A DNA stretch of 64,000 bases, from NCBI RefSeq assembly GCF_028462125.1, contig NZ_CP115468.1, forward strand, positions 186,001 through 250,000. The letters run 5' to 3'. Source of the stretch: Leptospira sp. GIMC2001 (GTDB lineage: Bacteria > Spirochaetota > Leptospiria > Leptospirales > Leptospiraceae). Positions 62,909 to 64,000 of this stretch are shown in pieces (position 1 is the first letter of the stretch; each line of letters begins with the position of its first letter). Under the pieces are notes generated by a model. That model saw nothing but the letters and a program-made list of their open reading frames with translations. It searched no databases and was not told the origin of the DNA. The translations under genes were made by a program, and so were the position numbers.

Positions 62909-63889
62909 TCAGATTGATTCAAAAAAATTCCAAATCGTATCAGCTCCATTTATCTCATAAGTAGGATTGCCTAAATCAATAAAAGGAATCTCGTCCATTT
63001 TACCAGGCCAAGAGTGTCCGCCACCTATGATTTTTATGATTCCAACTGATGTATTATTATCACAATTGTTGTGCAAGTTGTATACTAGAGAAGTTTTATC
63101 CGAAAGATTCGAGTTTTGTTTTGAAATGGAACCTTTGCCGATGCAACCATTCCACTGAACCCATCGATCAAAACTTTCTTCGGCACTTAGTATCAGTCCA
63201 TTATCGGACACATAACCTCCATAATAAGGAACAAGTGGATCTTCTGTACCATTTATAAATAAGACAGATAGGGGTTTTGATGGTCTATATTTCCTAAGCA
63301 AATTTTCAGATAGTTGAGATACAACGCTTGCTCCTGCACGGAATAATTCTGTTTTTTCTAGCAGCATTCTTTGGGTCATAAATCCCCCATTTGAATGTCC
63401 GCTTATAAAGATTCTGGATTCATCAATTGGATAATCGACTAATGAATTTTTAATTATTTCTTCAATAAATCCGACATCATCGATTCCTTTGCGATCAGCA
63501 GGCGTTCCTCCTCTTCCGTCAGCCCAGCTTCGATCAAAACCATCCGGATATATTATAATTAACTTATGTTTATCAGCTACGGAATTGAAGTCGGATTGGA
63601 TCATCGCTTGTCTTCCAGTTCCGTATCTTCCATGTAAGAATAGAATTAAACCATATTTGTTATGATTAACAGTATTTTGAATTTTCTGAATTGAATTATC
63701 CTGGTTTAGATCTGAGTTCTGAGTCGTATCAATCACCGAATTCGGAATATAGATATGGTAACTTCTCTTTATGCCACCTGAGAAAATAGTCTTACTCAGA
63801 ACGTTCACTCTTTGAGAAATACGATAGTCTCTTATATGATGGCATCCAAAAATAAGAAAAAGATTGAGTAAAATAGTTATTTTAACCAT
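62909..63889 (-). CDS. LpqC/PHB-depolymerase-like esterase lipoprotein
   Basis: About 326 residues from the ATG at 63889, which gives a standard lipoprotein signal (MVKITILLNLFLIFGC); an ATG at 63943 with a weak GAG site is the alternative. The fold is that of LpqC and PHB depolymerases: ILFLHGRYGTGRQ, the oxyanion region IIYPDGFDRSWAD, catalytic Ser in FISGHSNGGFMT, Asp in INGTEDPLVPYYGG and His in IIGGGHSWPG. It probably cleaves a polyester, acylated sugar or feruloyl-type ester outside the cytoplasm. Disulfides are possible (CIGKG, NNCDN). Nothing else is seen up to the window edge. Confidence 0.83.
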   Translation of the reverse strand: MVKITILLNLFLIFGCHHIRDYRISQRVNVLSKTIFSGGIKRSYHIYIPNSVIDTTQNSDLNQDNSIQKIQNTVNHNKYGLILFLHGRYGTGRQAMIQSDFNSVADKHKLIIIYPDGFDRSWADGRGGTPADRKGIDDVGFIEEIIKNSLVDYPIDESRIFISGHSNGGFMTQRMLLEKTELFRAGASVVSQLSENLLRKYRPSKPLSVLFINGTEDPLVPYYGGYVSDNGLILSAEESFDRWVQWNGCIGKGSISKQNSNLSDKTSLVYNLHNNCDNNTSVGIIKIIGGGHSWPGKMDEIPFIDLGNPTYEINGADTIWNFFESI

Positions 63890-64000
63890 ACGGACAAAAA
63901 TTTCAGAAAGAGATATTGGGTTAGAAAAAACATATCTGTTCATATCTTTTTCTCATATTCGCACATTATTTTTTTTACTTCTAATTCTAAAATTCTTTTA

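Noticed and set aside
1..64000. tRNA or rRNA genes
   Set aside because: Scanning the gaps for T-loop-like GTTCRAATC boxes and for rRNA blocks gave nothing with a matching acceptor stem; the few hits lie inside coding regions.
1..64000. CRISPR arrays, insertion sequences or prophage
   Set aside because: No regularly spaced repeats, transposase or phage structural genes were seen. Long helical repeats at 44500-48000 are protein repeats, not DNA repeats.

Overview
The window looks like a stretch of chromosome from a spirochaete of the genus Leptospira, probably a free-living or intermediate species. The DNA is AT-rich. Many secreted products carry spirochaete-type lipoboxes (a short hydrophobic run ending in Cys, often with N, Q or S before it). 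Families common in leptospires recur: Lcl/DUF1566 lipoproteins, DUF3332, DUF5683, class III cyclases, FecR-domain proteins, and a metabolism built on fatty acids and glycerol. No tRNA, rRNA, insertion sequence, prophage or CRISPR array was recognised. The genus call is an inference from gene content.

Layout. 1-4100: the tail of a DUF3427 helicase, a DUF5071 protein, a thioredoxin-like lipoprotein, an SDR enzyme, a START-type periplasmic protein and a lipoprotein. 4160-6320: overlapping mnmH-selD genes, which together give the tRNA 2-selenouridine pathway. 6450-9000: an alpha/beta hydrolase and its likely TetR repressor behind a clear palindromic operator, then a DUF2855 protein. 9100-15170: glpD, two DUF1566 proteins, and a 3-hydroxyacyl-CoA dehydrogenase/thiolase pair for fatty-acid oxidation. 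15390-20970: a small membrane protein, a strong terminator, an ABC exporter operon (ATPase, FtsX-type permease, short adaptor) and a crotonase with its own promoter and operator. 21430-31270: an adenylate cyclase overlapping a FecR protein, a DUF3332 protein, tandem SGNH hydrolases, a DUF5683 protein, a spondin_N lipoprotein and a second cyclase. 31390-39380: a GPH-type sugar transporter, then a tightly packed operon of a small protein, plsC, lipoprotein, orphan MotB-like protein, small lipoprotein, M14 peptidase and malic enzyme.

39460-51384 is the most unusual part. A structured leader precedes an AsmA-like envelope protein, a small lipoprotein and an approximately 2,680-residue lipoprotein. 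The giant protein has an N-terminal PD40/TolB-like propeller, a very long TPR-like helical region, and two regions resembling CHAT (caspase-like) folds that appear to have lost the catalytic His-Cys pair. These three genes look like one transcription unit, and I do not recognise it as any described system.

51390-64000: an ABC-F ATPase, two tandem fatty acid hydroxylase-family membrane enzymes, an operon of phosphotransferase, DUF6285, histidine phosphatase and 7TM-AraC genes (the first two resemble the LvaA/LvaB 4-hydroxyacyl-CoA kinase pair), an M23/LysM peptidase with a polysaccharide deacetylase, a CPBP protease, small proteins including DUF423, and an LpqC/PHB-depolymerase-like lipoprotein. 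Much of the window therefore concerns the envelope, lipid metabolism and cAMP signalling.
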